Shown here: one piece after another, positions 1 to 8,575 of the stretch | How positions within the stretch are numbered: position 1 is the stretch's first letter | How the letters are laid out: each line of letters starts with the position of its first letter | Source: Granulosicoccus sp. | GTDB taxonomy: Bacteria; Pseudomonadota; Gammaproteobacteria; Granulosicoccales; Granulosicoccaceae | DNA length: 36,371 bases | Direction: 5' to 3' | Assembly: GCA_013002205.1 (NCBI GenBank) | Contig: JABDKN010000276.1 | Coordinates: 1 to 36,371 of the forward strand | Notes under the pieces: generated by a model | Database searches by the model: none | The model's input: only the letters and a program-made list of their open reading frames with translations | What the model was told of the DNA's origin: nothing | Translations under genes and position numbers: made by a program

Positions 1-211
1 CGGGACCGACGTAACCGTAAAAGGCCGGCTCATGTCCGGAACCACCGCCGACCACGATGCCAACCTTACCGGGCACTGTCCTCCTTGCGGCGATGACCCG
101 ACCGGTGTCGCCGCAGGCTTCGACGAGATGGCCGTGTGCGCCCAGAATGCCCTCGATCATTTCATCGATGATGTCATCAGCAGCATTGATCAGTTTCTTG
201 GTCGGGCTCAT
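1..211 (-). CDS. dhaK: Dihydroxyacetone kinase DhaK-type subunit, N-terminal part (truncated by window edge)
   Basis: Reverse-strand translation from ATG at 211: MSPTKKLINAADDIIDEMIEGILGAHGHLVEACGDTGRVIAARRTVPGKVGIVVGGGSGHEPAFYGYVGP; the GIVVGGGSGHEPAFxGYVG motif is typical of DhaK. Absent from the ORF track because it runs off the edge. Confidence 0.88.
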   Translation of the reverse strand, partial: MSPTKKLINAADDIIDEMIEGILGAHGHLVEACGDTGRVIAARRTVPGKVGIVVGGGSGHEPAFYGYVGP

Positions 212-367
212 GCGTATCTCCTGTGCCGGGTAGCCGTCCGCGCACGTCATGTTCGCTCAGGACAGGCGGAGACTGCAAGCTGACACGGAAAAGAGTTTTG
301 CCGTACTGATTGCCCTGGCGGTGGCCGCATTGACCCGTTAATACTTCAATTTCCCGGAGCCTGGAAT

Positions 368-1756
368 TCACCCCAGACCGGTGGACGCTTCGTCGAGTAT
401 TCGCACTTCCCGTTGGGGGAACGGAATTTCATAACCATGCCCTTGCATGGCTTCCAGAATCATCAGCAGCAGATCTCCGCCCACCCTGTTTCGGCCATCA
501 TCAATACCAATCATCCAGAACTCCACAAACATGTTGATACCGGAGTCGCCAAAGCTGGCAATCTCACAGTCAGGTCGTTCCTCAGCCTGGACGTGCTCTC
601 CACTGATGACTTGTTCGTGAGAGGCAACAACGGTTTTAATCAGCTCCACCAGCTTGCGAACATCGCTGTGATAGGCGACAGAAAAGTCGACTCGATAACG
701 TTGCTTCTTGTGATTGTGCGTCCAGTTGGTAAAGCTTGCGGAGATGAACTTCTCGTTAGGCACCATGATGTCCTTGCCATCGAAGGTCTCAAGTGTTGTG
801 GAGCGCAGAGACATTTCCGTGACAGTGCCGGTGCGGCCATCTTCCAACTCGATATAGTCATCAAGGGATATGGAACGGTCCAGAAGAATGATGATGCCGG
901 AGATGAAGTTGGAAGCAATGGACTGCAGGCCAAATCCCAAACCAACACCCAGCGCACCGCCAAATACGGCCAGTGCCGTCAGGTTGATCCCCATGACTTG
1001 CAGAATCAACAGGAAAATGACGACGAAGATCAATACTTCCAGTAATTTCGCGGCTACTTCCCTGGTGCGGACATCCAGCTTTTCCTGGCGACGAATTATC
1101 CCCTTGGCGGTGTTGTTCGAAACACGTCCCATCCAGAAAAGCAAAGAGCCGAAGAGCGTGACTCGCAATATCCCATAGGCTGACATTTCTATGTTTCCAA
1201 TGGTGACAGACATAGACTCCAGGATGGCAACGAGCTTCTCCAGTACATCGAGCATATGCAGCAGCAATAACGGCAGCCCCACCCATCGGAACACAGTGGC
1301 TATGAAGTCGTTCCTGACGTGATTCCGAATCACAGTGTGGAACACGTATAGTACGGCCAGGATTCGTGCAAAGTTGACGAGCCAGGACTCGCCGAGGTAC
1401 TGGCGACTGAGTGCAACCGCCATACTCAGTAATAGGATCGTCAACAGGGGGAACACCAGATTTCCCAATACCCTGATGAATTTGCGCACCGGGTCGACTG
1501 AGTTGGTGATTTCGCTTCGCGACAGCAACGGAAAAATGGTTCGGAGACGGGTGTTGATGAGCCAGGAGAAGCCTACGATCGTCAGGGCCAACGCAAGCTG
1601 AGCATAAGTGTCAGTGCTGAGAATCAATTCCAGCATTTGATCAGCTGCATCAGGGATAAGCTGTTTAAAGCGTTCGATGGCCACGTCTTCGCTCCCGAAT
1701 GGTAAGTAGGGAGTATAGGTGGCCATTGCTGCGTGTTGACGGCTACTGAACGACAT
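368..1756 (-). CDS. MscS-family mechanosensitive ion channel
   Basis: 462-aa ORF with TM segments and MscS core GGALGVGLGFGLQSIASNFISGIIILLDRSISLDDYIELEDGRTGTVTEMSLRSTTLETFDGKDIMVPNEKFIS. Confidence 0.9.
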   Translation of the reverse strand: MSFSSRQHAAMATYTPYLPFGSEDVAIERFKQLIPDAADQMLELILSTDTYAQLALALTIVGFSWLINTRLRTIFPLLSRSEITNSVDPVRKFIRVLGNLVFPLLTILLLSMAVALSRQYLGESWLVNFARILAVLYVFHTVIRNHVRNDFIATVFRWVGLPLLLLHMLDVLEKLVAILESMSVTIGNIEMSAYGILRVTLFGSLLFWMGRVSNNTAKGIIRRQEKLDVRTREVAAKLLEVLIFVVIFLLILQVMGINLTALAVFGGALGVGLGFGLQSIASNFISGIIILLDRSISLDDYIELEDGRTGTVTEMSLRSTTLETFDGKDIMVPNEKFISASFTNWTHNHKKQRYRVDFSVAYHSDVRKLVELIKTVVASHEQVISGEHVQAEERPDCEIASFGDSGINMFVEFWMIGIDDGRNRVGGDLLLMILEAMQGHGYEIPFPQREVRILDEASTGLG

Positions 1757-1852
1757 CCGGGAGATCTCCTGCAGATACTATCAAGCAGTAGCCAGGGTTG
1801 ACAGCGGTGCATGAAATGTGGATTGCTGTGATTCTGGACACAGTGTTCACCG

Positions 1853-3733
1853 ATGGACTGCGAACACCGCCTTCACTCATCAATGATGACGACAATCCGC
1901 ATGCAGCCGACAGATTCCGGTTCAGATAGCGAACGACAGATCGTCGAACTGGTCGTAAAGCGCTACGATTCACGCAAGGATGCGCTGGTGCAGATCCTGC
2001 GCGAAGTACAGGCAGAGACACACTGGCTGTCACGCAAGGTCCTCCACCTCGTGGCGGCGGCCGTCGGGCTGACGCCTGCACGGGTCGAAGGTGTGGCCAG
2101 CTTTTATCACTTCTTCCATTTGCAGCCTGTCGGGCGATATCATTTCCTGTGGAGCGACAATGTCATTGATCGCATGCTCGGCAGTCGCATGCTGGCTCGA
2201 GAGCTGTGTCGACTGCTGCATATCGTGCCGGGAAAACCGCGCCAGGCGGCACCTGCCAGCCTCGATTTCACCTCCTGCACCGGCCTGGGTGACCAGGGAC
2301 CGGCTGTGCTGCTCAATCAACACCAGGTGCTGACGCGCCTGGATGAACTGCGTGTCGTGGAAATAGCCGAGCTGGTACATGCCCGGGTGCCCATCGAGGA
2401 GTGGCCGGGCGAGTGGCAGCGGGTGGACGATCAACTGCGTCGCCCTGACGTGTTACTGGCCTCGCCAGCGGCACAGGGCGAGGCCCTGCGAGCGACGCTG
2501 GCACGCGGCGCGGAGGCCACACTCGATGAAATAGTCATATCCAGGCTGCGCGGGCGCGGGGGTGCAGGCTTCAGTACCGCCACCAAATGGCGGGCCTGCC
2601 TGCACTCGCCATGTCCGGCACATGGCGGACGCGTGGTGGTGTGCAATGCCGATGAAGGCGAGCCGGGCACATTCAAGGACCGGGTATTGTTGACACGCCA
2701 GGCCGACGCCGTGTTCGAAGGCATGACGGTGGCTGCCCGGGTGATTGGCGCCACTGAAGGTCTGGTGTATCTGCGCGGTGAATACCGCTATATGCTGGAG
2801 ACCCTGCAGTCGGTTCTCGAGCAACGTCGTCGCGACCAGCTACTGGGGCGGCAGATTCTCGGTGTCGATGGATTCAACTTCGACCTCGACATCCATGTCG
2901 GTGCAGGCGCCTATGTCTGTGGGGAGGAGAGCGCATTGATCGAATCGCTCGAAGGCAAACGTGGCACACCGCGCATTCGCCCACCATTTCCGGTGGAACG
3001 CGGTTATCTGGATCGGCCGACGGTGGTGAATAACGTCGAAACTTTCTGCGCGGTGACGCGGATTGCGCAACGCGGAGGCGCGTGGTGGTCCGCTATCGGC
3101 ACCGCGCAAAGCAGCGGCACCAAGATTCATTCCGTCAGTGGCGACTGCGCTCGACCGGGTATTTACGAATACCCCTTTGGTGTGTCGATAGCACAGATCC
3201 TCGAGGATTGCGGTGCCAATAGCGGCGCCCATCATGCGCAGGCAGTACAGGTGGGCGGACCCTCCGGACTCTGTCTGGCCACGGACGAGTTCGAGCGTTG
3301 CATCGGTTTCGAGGATGTGCCAACCGCCGGTGCCTTCATGGTGTTCGATGAAACCCGTGACATGTTCGAGACGGCACGTGGCTTTGCCCATTTCTTTGCC
3401 CATGAGAGCTGTGGTTTCTGTACGCCGTGCCGGGTCGGTACCGAGCTTGTCGTACGTCGCATGGACAAACTGGCAAAGGGCCATGGTTCGATCTTCGACG
3501 AGACCGAACTGCGTGAACTGGAGTCCTTGCTGCATGGCACCACCCATTGCGGGCTGGGGGCGACGGCCACCAACCCCTTGCGCGATACCCTGGCGCGCTT
3601 CCGACCAGCCTATGAACAGCGCCTGAAGTCACCGACCTTCACCCCCGGATTCGACCTGGACGCTGAACTGGCGGCGGCGCGTAGAGTGACCGGGCGGGAT
3701 GATGCGGACGCTCACCTGGTATGGCAGGAATGA
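1853..3733 (+). CDS. hoxF: NAD-reducing [NiFe]-hydrogenase diaphorase subunit HoxF (NuoE-like N-terminal domain fused to NuoF-like domain)
   Basis: Contains RGRGGAGFSTATKW, CNADEGEPGTFKDR, GAGAYVCGEESALIESLEGKRGTPRIRPPFP (FMN/NAD sites) and SCGFCTPCRVG...HCGLG (4Fe-4S). N-terminus NuoE-like. Start uncertain (ATGs at 1853, 1883, 1886, 1901). Confidence 0.95.
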   Translation: MDCEHRLHSSMMTTIRMQPTDSGSDSERQIVELVVKRYDSRKDALVQILREVQAETHWLSRKVLHLVAAAVGLTPARVEGVASFYHFFHLQPVGRYHFLWSDNVIDRMLGSRMLARELCRLLHIVPGKPRQAAPASLDFTSCTGLGDQGPAVLLNQHQVLTRLDELRVVEIAELVHARVPIEEWPGEWQRVDDQLRRPDVLLASPAAQGEALRATLARGAEATLDEIVISRLRGRGGAGFSTATKWRACLHSPCPAHGGRVVVCNADEGEPGTFKDRVLLTRQADAVFEGMTVAARVIGATEGLVYLRGEYRYMLETLQSVLEQRRRDQLLGRQILGVDGFNFDLDIHVGAGAYVCGEESALIESLEGKRGTPRIRPPFPVERGYLDRPTVVNNVETFCAVTRIAQRGGAWWSAIGTAQSSGTKIHSVSGDCARPGIYEYPFGVSIAQILEDCGANSGAHHAQAVQVGGPSGLCLATDEFERCIGFEDVPTAGAFMVFDETRDMFETARGFAHFFAHESCGFCTPCRVGTELVVRRMDKLAKGHGSIFDETELRELESLLHGTTHCGLGATATNPLRDTLARFRPAYEQRLKSPTFTPGFDLDAELAAARRVTGRDDADAHLVWQE

Positions 3734-4482
3734 ATTACTTCACACTCGATGGACTCGAGGTCCCCTTTGAAGAGGGCGACACGCTGATGAGTGCTGCGCG
3801 GCGTGAGGGACACTATGTGCCACACCTGTGCTGGCATCCCCGGCTGGGACAAAGTGGTGCCTGTCGGGTGTGCACAGTCAAGGTGAACGGTCGACTGGCA
3901 GCGGCCTGTACGACGCGTGCATCAGCCGACCAGATGGTGGAAAACCGCACCACTGAACTGGACGCCAAGCGTCGTCTACTTCTGCAGATGCTGTTTGTCG
4001 AAGGCAATCATTTCTGTCCCGGCTGTGAGAAGAGTGGCGATTGCCTGCTGCAGGCCACCGCCTACGAGATGGGCATGACCGGGCCGCGTTTCGAAGAGTT
4101 CTATCCCGATCGACCACTGGATGCCAGTCACCCTGATACCTGGATCGACTTTGACCGCTGCATTCTGTGCAAGCTGTGTGTGCGTGCCAGTACCGAGATC
4201 GATCATAAGAATGTATTCGCCATTGGCGGTCACGGCATTGACACGCATCTGGTGGTCGATTCGCCAAGCGGCAAACTCGTGGACAGCCGGTTTTCGGCGG
4301 ACGATTTCGCCGCCGGCGTATGCCCGGTCGGGGCGATCCTGCCCAAGCGCCGTGGATTCGTCATACCGATACACGAGCGACGGTTCGATCGCGCACCGGT
4401 GGCGGAAGAATCCTGGCTGGAGAATGATGCCAGCACCCGCGAATCGACCGACGACACCGGAGGTCATGATGAGGGCGCCTGA
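3721..4482 (+). CDS. hoxU: NAD-reducing hydrogenase subunit HoxU (NuoG-like ferredoxin-domain protein)
   Basis: 2Fe-2S motif HLCWHPRLGQSGACRVCTVKVNGRLAAACTT; HFCPGCEKSGDC; one 4Fe-4S set FDRCILCKLC...GVCPVGAI. Overlaps the hoxF 3' end. Confidence 0.94.
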   Translation: MAGMNYFTLDGLEVPFEEGDTLMSAARREGHYVPHLCWHPRLGQSGACRVCTVKVNGRLAAACTTRASADQMVENRTTELDAKRRLLLQMLFVEGNHFCPGCEKSGDCLLQATAYEMGMTGPRFEEFYPDRPLDASHPDTWIDFDRCILCKLCVRASTEIDHKNVFAIGGHGIDTHLVVDSPSGKLVDSRFSADDFAAGVCPVGAILPKRRGFVIPIHERRFDRAPVAEESWLENDASTRESTDDTGGHDEGA

Positions 4483-5059
4483 TCCTGCAGCACAGAAACC
4501 GGTCGCGCCGGATAACGCTGCGAGCAAGCCGCGAATCGCGACGGTCTCACTGGCCGGTTGTTTTGGCTGTCACATGTCTTTGCTGGATATCGACGAGCGG
4601 CTGTTTACGTTGTTCGATATCGTCGAGTTCGATCGTTCGCCCCTGACCGACATCAAACATTGCGCTGCCTGCGATGTGGGCCTTATCGAAGGCGGTCTCT
4701 GCAATGCCGAGAACGTACATGTACTGCGCGAGTTTCGCGCCCGCTGCAAGGTGGTGGTGGCCGTCGGTGCCTGTGCAATCAATGGCGGACTGCCAGCACA
4801 ACGAAATGCCCTGGACATCGGTCAGATCCTGCTCGATGTGTATCAGCATCGCCCGGGTCTGGCCACTGGCAGTTCGGTCCCCAATGACCCCGAACTGCCA
4901 CTGCCGCTGGCACGCGTACACGCCATTCACGATGTTGTGCACATAGATCACTTTCTGCCCGGCTGCCCGCCCAGTGCCGATGCGATCTGGGCTTTCCTGA
5001 CGACCCTGCTTGCCGATGGGGCGCCGAAGCTGGGTCGCGAAAACCTTCACTACGACTGA
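4466..5059 (+). CDS. hoxY: [NiFe]-hydrogenase small subunit HoxY
   Basis: SLAGCFGCHMSLLDIDERL...VGLIEGGLCNAENV...VGACAINGG...GCPPSADAIW. ATG at 4466 (or 4469) preceded by GGAGG; the track ORF starting at 4121 is an over-extension. Confidence 0.94.
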   Translation: MMRAPDPAAQKPVAPDNAASKPRIATVSLAGCFGCHMSLLDIDERLFTLFDIVEFDRSPLTDIKHCAACDVGLIEGGLCNAENVHVLREFRARCKVVVAVGACAINGGLPAQRNALDIGQILLDVYQHRPGLATGSSVPNDPELPLPLARVHAIHDVVHIDHFLPGCPPSADAIWAFLTTLLADGAPKLGRENLHYD

Positions 5060-6615
5060 TGGCACGCCCGCCCGGAACAATCATGGAAACTGCCGCGAAT
5101 CCGAACGGCCTGCGCCGTGTAGCCATCGACCCGGTCTCCCGGGTGGAGGGCCATGGCAAGGTCACCCTGTTACTCGATGAACATAATCGTGTTCAGCAGG
5201 CACGCCTGCACATCGTCGAGTTCCGGGGTTTCGAAGCCTTCATCATTGGACGCCCCTATTGGGAGATACCCGTCATGGTGCAGCGGCTGTGTGGCATCTG
5301 CCCGGTCTCGCATCACCTGGCAGCAAGCAAGGCCATCGACATTGCGCTTGGCATCGACCAGGTACCGCGTACTGCCGAACTGATGCGACGTTTGATGCAC
5401 TACGGCCAGATCATGCAGTCACATGCGCTGCATTTCTTCCATCTGTGCTCACCCGACCTGTTGTTCGGCTTCGACAGTGAAGTGGCCAGGCGCAACATCA
5501 TGGGTGTGGCCCAGGCTTATCCGGACATTGCACGGCAGGGAGTGCTGCTGCGTAAATTCGGCCAGGAAGTGATTCGCCTGACTGCCGGTAAACGCATCCA
5601 TGGTACCGGTTCGATTCCCGGCGGCATGAATCGCCACCTGACCCCGGCCGAACGGGATGAGCTTGCCACCCAGGTACCGCAGATGCTTGACTGGTGCAGT
5701 GCGGCGGTCGAACTGGTGGCATCGCTGGAAGCACAGAATAAATCGCTCTATGAGAACTTCGGCAGACTGAATACGAGCTGGATGTCGATCGTCGGAACAG
5801 ACGGTGCGATGGAACTTTACGATGGCGTTTTACGCGCACGTACGGCGGAAGGGGAGACGCTGCTCGATGGTGCCGACGCACAGGATTATCACGACCTGAT
5901 CGAGGAGCGGACCCAGTCCTGGACGTATCTAAAATTTCCCTACCTTCGTTCGCTGGGACCAGAGGCAGGTTCCTACCGGGTCGGACCGTTGGCCCGGGTG
6001 CAGAACTGTGATGTCATTCCCAGCCAACGTGCCGAGCTCGAACGGCAGCGTTTCCTGGCTCATGGGCCGGTGCACGCAACCTTGTCCTATCATCGCGCCC
6101 GGATGATAGAGATGCTGCATGCCATGGAGGTGATCGGCGAACTGCTTGGCGACGATGCGCTGATCGGTGGTGAGCTGACAGCACCGATACCGGGTCCGGG
6201 CTCACCGGATCGCCCCGCGAGGCGGCGAGGTGTCGGCATCATCGAAGCACCACGCGGAACCCTGATTCATGATTATGCCATTGACGATGATGACCTGATT
6301 TCCGAGTGCAACCTGATCGTCAGTACCACGCACAATAATCAGGCGATGAACGATTCGGTACGTGCGGTGGCACGTGATGCATTCGATGGTCGTGAAGTCA
6401 GTGAGGGGTTGCTGAACCAGATCGAAGTGGCCATTCGCGCCTACGACCCCTGCCTGAGCTGTGCCACCCATGCCCTGGGCAGCATGCCCATGGAGGTGAA
6501 CCTGGTCGATGCAGGTGGGGTGCTGCAGGACAGCGTGGTGCGGCACGGTGATGGCAGCTTCGAGCGGATGCCATCCGCCAATCCGGTCGGCGTGGCAGAG
6601 CGGGTCAATCCCTGA
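5059..6615 (+). CDS. hoxH: [NiFe]-hydrogenase large subunit HoxH
   Basis: N-terminal RLCGICPVSHHLAA and C-terminal DPCLSCATHA nickel-ligand motifs; RVEGHGKV. ATGs at 5059 and 5083. Confidence 0.96.
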   Translation: MARPPGTIMETAANPNGLRRVAIDPVSRVEGHGKVTLLLDEHNRVQQARLHIVEFRGFEAFIIGRPYWEIPVMVQRLCGICPVSHHLAASKAIDIALGIDQVPRTAELMRRLMHYGQIMQSHALHFFHLCSPDLLFGFDSEVARRNIMGVAQAYPDIARQGVLLRKFGQEVIRLTAGKRIHGTGSIPGGMNRHLTPAERDELATQVPQMLDWCSAAVELVASLEAQNKSLYENFGRLNTSWMSIVGTDGAMELYDGVLRARTAEGETLLDGADAQDYHDLIEERTQSWTYLKFPYLRSLGPEAGSYRVGPLARVQNCDVIPSQRAELERQRFLAHGPVHATLSYHRARMIEMLHAMEVIGELLGDDALIGGELTAPIPGPGSPDRPARRRGVGIIEAPRGTLIHDYAIDDDDLISECNLIVSTTHNNQAMNDSVRAVARDAFDGREVSEGLLNQIEVAIRAYDPCLSCATHALGSMPMEVNLVDAGGVLQDSVVRHGDGSFERMPSANPVGVAERVNP

Positions 6616-7121
6616 TGTCATCGCTGGCGGGCGGTCGGCCTGCACCGTGGCTCATACTCGCTATCGGCAACCCCAGCCGGGGTGACGATGCGCTGGGCCC
6701 GGTCTTCATCGAGCGTCTGCAACGGGCGCTCACTGATCTGGCAGAAGCTGGCAACATCGAATTCCTCACCGATTTTCAGTTGCAGGTGGAACACGCACTC
6801 GACCTGCTTGGCCGGCGCGCTGTGTTGTTCGTCGATGCCGCCCTGCCCGGCGTGGTGAGCGAGGTCGCCATCGAGGCGGTGCCGGCAGATGCTGGCGTAA
6901 CGCCAACCAGTCATGCGCTGCGACCCGGCGCGGTGCTGAACATTGCCATGCGGATAAACGGGCATGCCCCTCCCGCATGGCAACTGGCGATAGAGGGCCG
7001 TGAATTCGCCCTGGGTGAAGGTCTCAGCAGCCAGGCTGAGCTGAACCTCGGCCGCGCCATCCTGATGGCACAGCGTTGGCTTCGGGATCGAGGTTGCACC
7101 GGAGTGATACGCAATGCATGA
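6615..7121 (+). CDS. hoxW: Hydrogenase maturation endopeptidase (HoxW/HyaD/HycI family)
   Basis: ILAIGNPSRGDDALGPVFIERL, VLFVDAALPG, SHALRPGAVL; start overlaps the hoxH stop (TGATG). Confidence 0.9.
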   Translation: MSSLAGGRPAPWLILAIGNPSRGDDALGPVFIERLQRALTDLAEAGNIEFLTDFQLQVEHALDLLGRRAVLFVDAALPGVVSEVAIEAVPADAGVTPTSHALRPGAVLNIAMRINGHAPPAWQLAIEGREFALGEGLSSQAELNLGRAILMAQRWLRDRGCTGVIRNA

Positions 7122-7455
7122 GCTGAGCCTTGCAGGCAACATCCTCCGGATCGTCGAATCCGCTGCGCAGCAGGACGCGTTTGTGCGTGTACGGACGTTG
7201 CACCTGTCAGTACCCGTGCTCGCTGGCGTGGAGGTCGGGGCATTGAGATTCGCATTGGAGTCGCTGGCGCCCCGGACCTTGCTGGACGGCGCGCACCTGA
7301 CCATCGACGAACCCGCATCGCAAGCCCATTGTCTCGAGTGTGCACGTGATATCACTGTGGAGGATCACGGGGCGCCCTGCCCGTCTTGTGGCAGCGAGTG
7401 CTGGCAGTTGTCGGGCGATCGTGGTGTTCGCGTGGTCGAGTTGTTGGTGGAATGA
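7114..7455 (+). CDS. hypA: Hydrogenase nickel insertion protein HypA
   Basis: MHELSLAGNIL N-terminus and zinc motif CLECARDITVEDHGAPCPSCGS. Confidence 0.93.
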   Translation: MHELSLAGNILRIVESAAQQDAFVRVRTLHLSVPVLAGVEVGALRFALESLAPRTLLDGAHLTIDEPASQAHCLECARDITVEDHGAPCPSCGSECWQLSGDRGVRVVELLVE

Positions 7456-7535
7456 GCAACGGGATGTGTGTTCATCCGCCAGCTGTTAAAGTTGAAACGG
7501 TTGTTCATGCGCCTTGAGCGCTACAGGAAAACGTC

Positions 7536-8486
7536 ATGTGTGTCGTATGTGGTTGTCATGAAAACACTGAAGGCCATGCCCGGGTAGATGCATCGACCGG
7601 CGACCTGCACTTCGGCACGGGCGCTGCCAGGGTATCTGTCCCGGGCATTAGTCAGTCCCGTGCCATCAGGCTTGAAGCCGACGTACTGGGTGAAAACGCC
7701 AGGCTGGCAGCGCAGAACCGGGCGCACTTCGCGGCTCATGGCGTCACTGCCTACGATCTGGTGTCGAGCCCCGGTTCCGGCAAGACCACCCTGCTGTGTT
7801 CGACCATTGCGGCACTGAAGAGGCGTGTACCGGCTCTGCCCCTGGCGGTCATCGAGGGTGACCAGCAGACAAGCCTCGATGCAGACCGGATTCGCCGTGC
7901 GGGCGCTGATGCCATCCAGGTCAATACCGGCAAGGGCTGCCATCTGGATGCACAAATGGTCGGTGCCGCCTTTTCTCGCCTGGCCTTGCATGCTGGTGGT
8001 CATGGTCATGGTCATGGTCATGGTCATGGTCATGCACATGCACATGCACATGACGTTGAGCAGCCGTATGTGCTGCCGCGGGCCGCTGCTCAAAAGATTG
8101 ACCAGAATGCTGCACATGTGGTCAGCGGCACTGGAATCGGTGCGTTGTTACTTGTCGAGAACGTAGGCAACCTGGTCTGTCCAGCCCTATGGGATCTGGG
8201 CGAAGCGGCGAAGATCGTGATCCTGTCAGTCACGGAGGGTGACGACAAACCGCAGAAATACCCGGACATGTTCGCAGCCGCTGACCTGCTCGTGATCAAC
8301 AAGATCGATCTGCTGCCCTATGTCGATTTCGATGTCGAGAGATGCATCGAGAACGCGCGGCGTGTAAACCCGATGATCGAGGTCAGACGCGTATCGGCAA
8401 CCAGTGGGGAAGGGATCGATGGCTGGCTTGACTGGCTGCTTCGCGTGAGCGAAAAACCTGCGCGTGCTCTGTCAGCATCCAGTTGA
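7536..8486 (+). CDS. hypB: Hydrogenase nickel incorporation GTPase HypB with internal His-rich insertion
   Basis: MCVVCGC N-terminal metal motif; [12 protein letters not shown]-loop; [47 protein letters not shown]. Internal (GH)6(AH)3 tract. Confidence 0.95.
   Translation: MCVVCGCHENTEGHARVDASTGDLHFGTGAARVSVPGISQSRAIRLEADVLGENARLAAQNRAHFAAHGVTAYDLVSSPGSGKTTLLCSTIAALKRRVPALPLAVIEGDQQTSLDADRIRRAGADAIQVNTGKGCHLDAQMVGAAFSRLALHAGGHGHGHGHGHGHAHAHAHDVEQPYVLPRAAAQKIDQNAAHVVSGTGIGALLLVENVGNLVCPALWDLGEAAKIVILSVTEGDDKPQKYPDMFAAADLLVINKIDLLPYVDFDVERCIENARRVNPMIEVRRVSATSGEGIDGWLDWLLRVSEKPARALSASS
7998..8051 (+). repeat. In-frame 6-bp tandem repeat (GGTCAT x6, GCACAT x3) encoding the HypB His-rich tract
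   Basis: Read directly: ggtcat repeated 6 times then gcacat repeated 3 times, 54 bp. Confidence 0.95.
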
Positions 8487-8556
8487 GTCGAATCAACTGG
8501 CTGAGTTGAATCACCTGGTAGAGTCGGGCGACCAGCTTGAGGCGGGCCAGCTGCTT
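8485..8556 (+). repeat. Imperfect 18-bp-period direct repeats between hypB and hypF
   Basis: gagtcgaatcaactggct / gagttgaatcacctggta / gagtcgggcgaccagctt / gaggcgggccagctgctt, four consecutive 18-bp units. Confidence 0.6.
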
Positions 8557-8575
8557 GCGTCGCAGTACCTCATCG

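Noticed and set aside
413-1045. Plus-strand 210-aa ORF opposite the mscS gene
   Set aside because: Antisense of conserved MscS core; no motif support.
2840-3547. Minus-strand 235-aa ORF opposite hoxF (and similar long antisense ORFs opposite other genes)
   Set aside because: Typical GC-rich antisense ORFs; no recognisable motifs, and the sense strand is fully accounted for.
4121-4465. Upstream extension of hoxY
   Set aside because: Overlaps the conserved hoxU cysteine region; ATG 4466 has a good Shine-Dalgarno (GGAGG).
7521-8117. Minus-strand ORF with MTMTMTMT / HDHDHD repeats opposite hypB
   Set aside because: Mirror image of the GGTCAT repeat inside a clearly functional hypB; no independent support.
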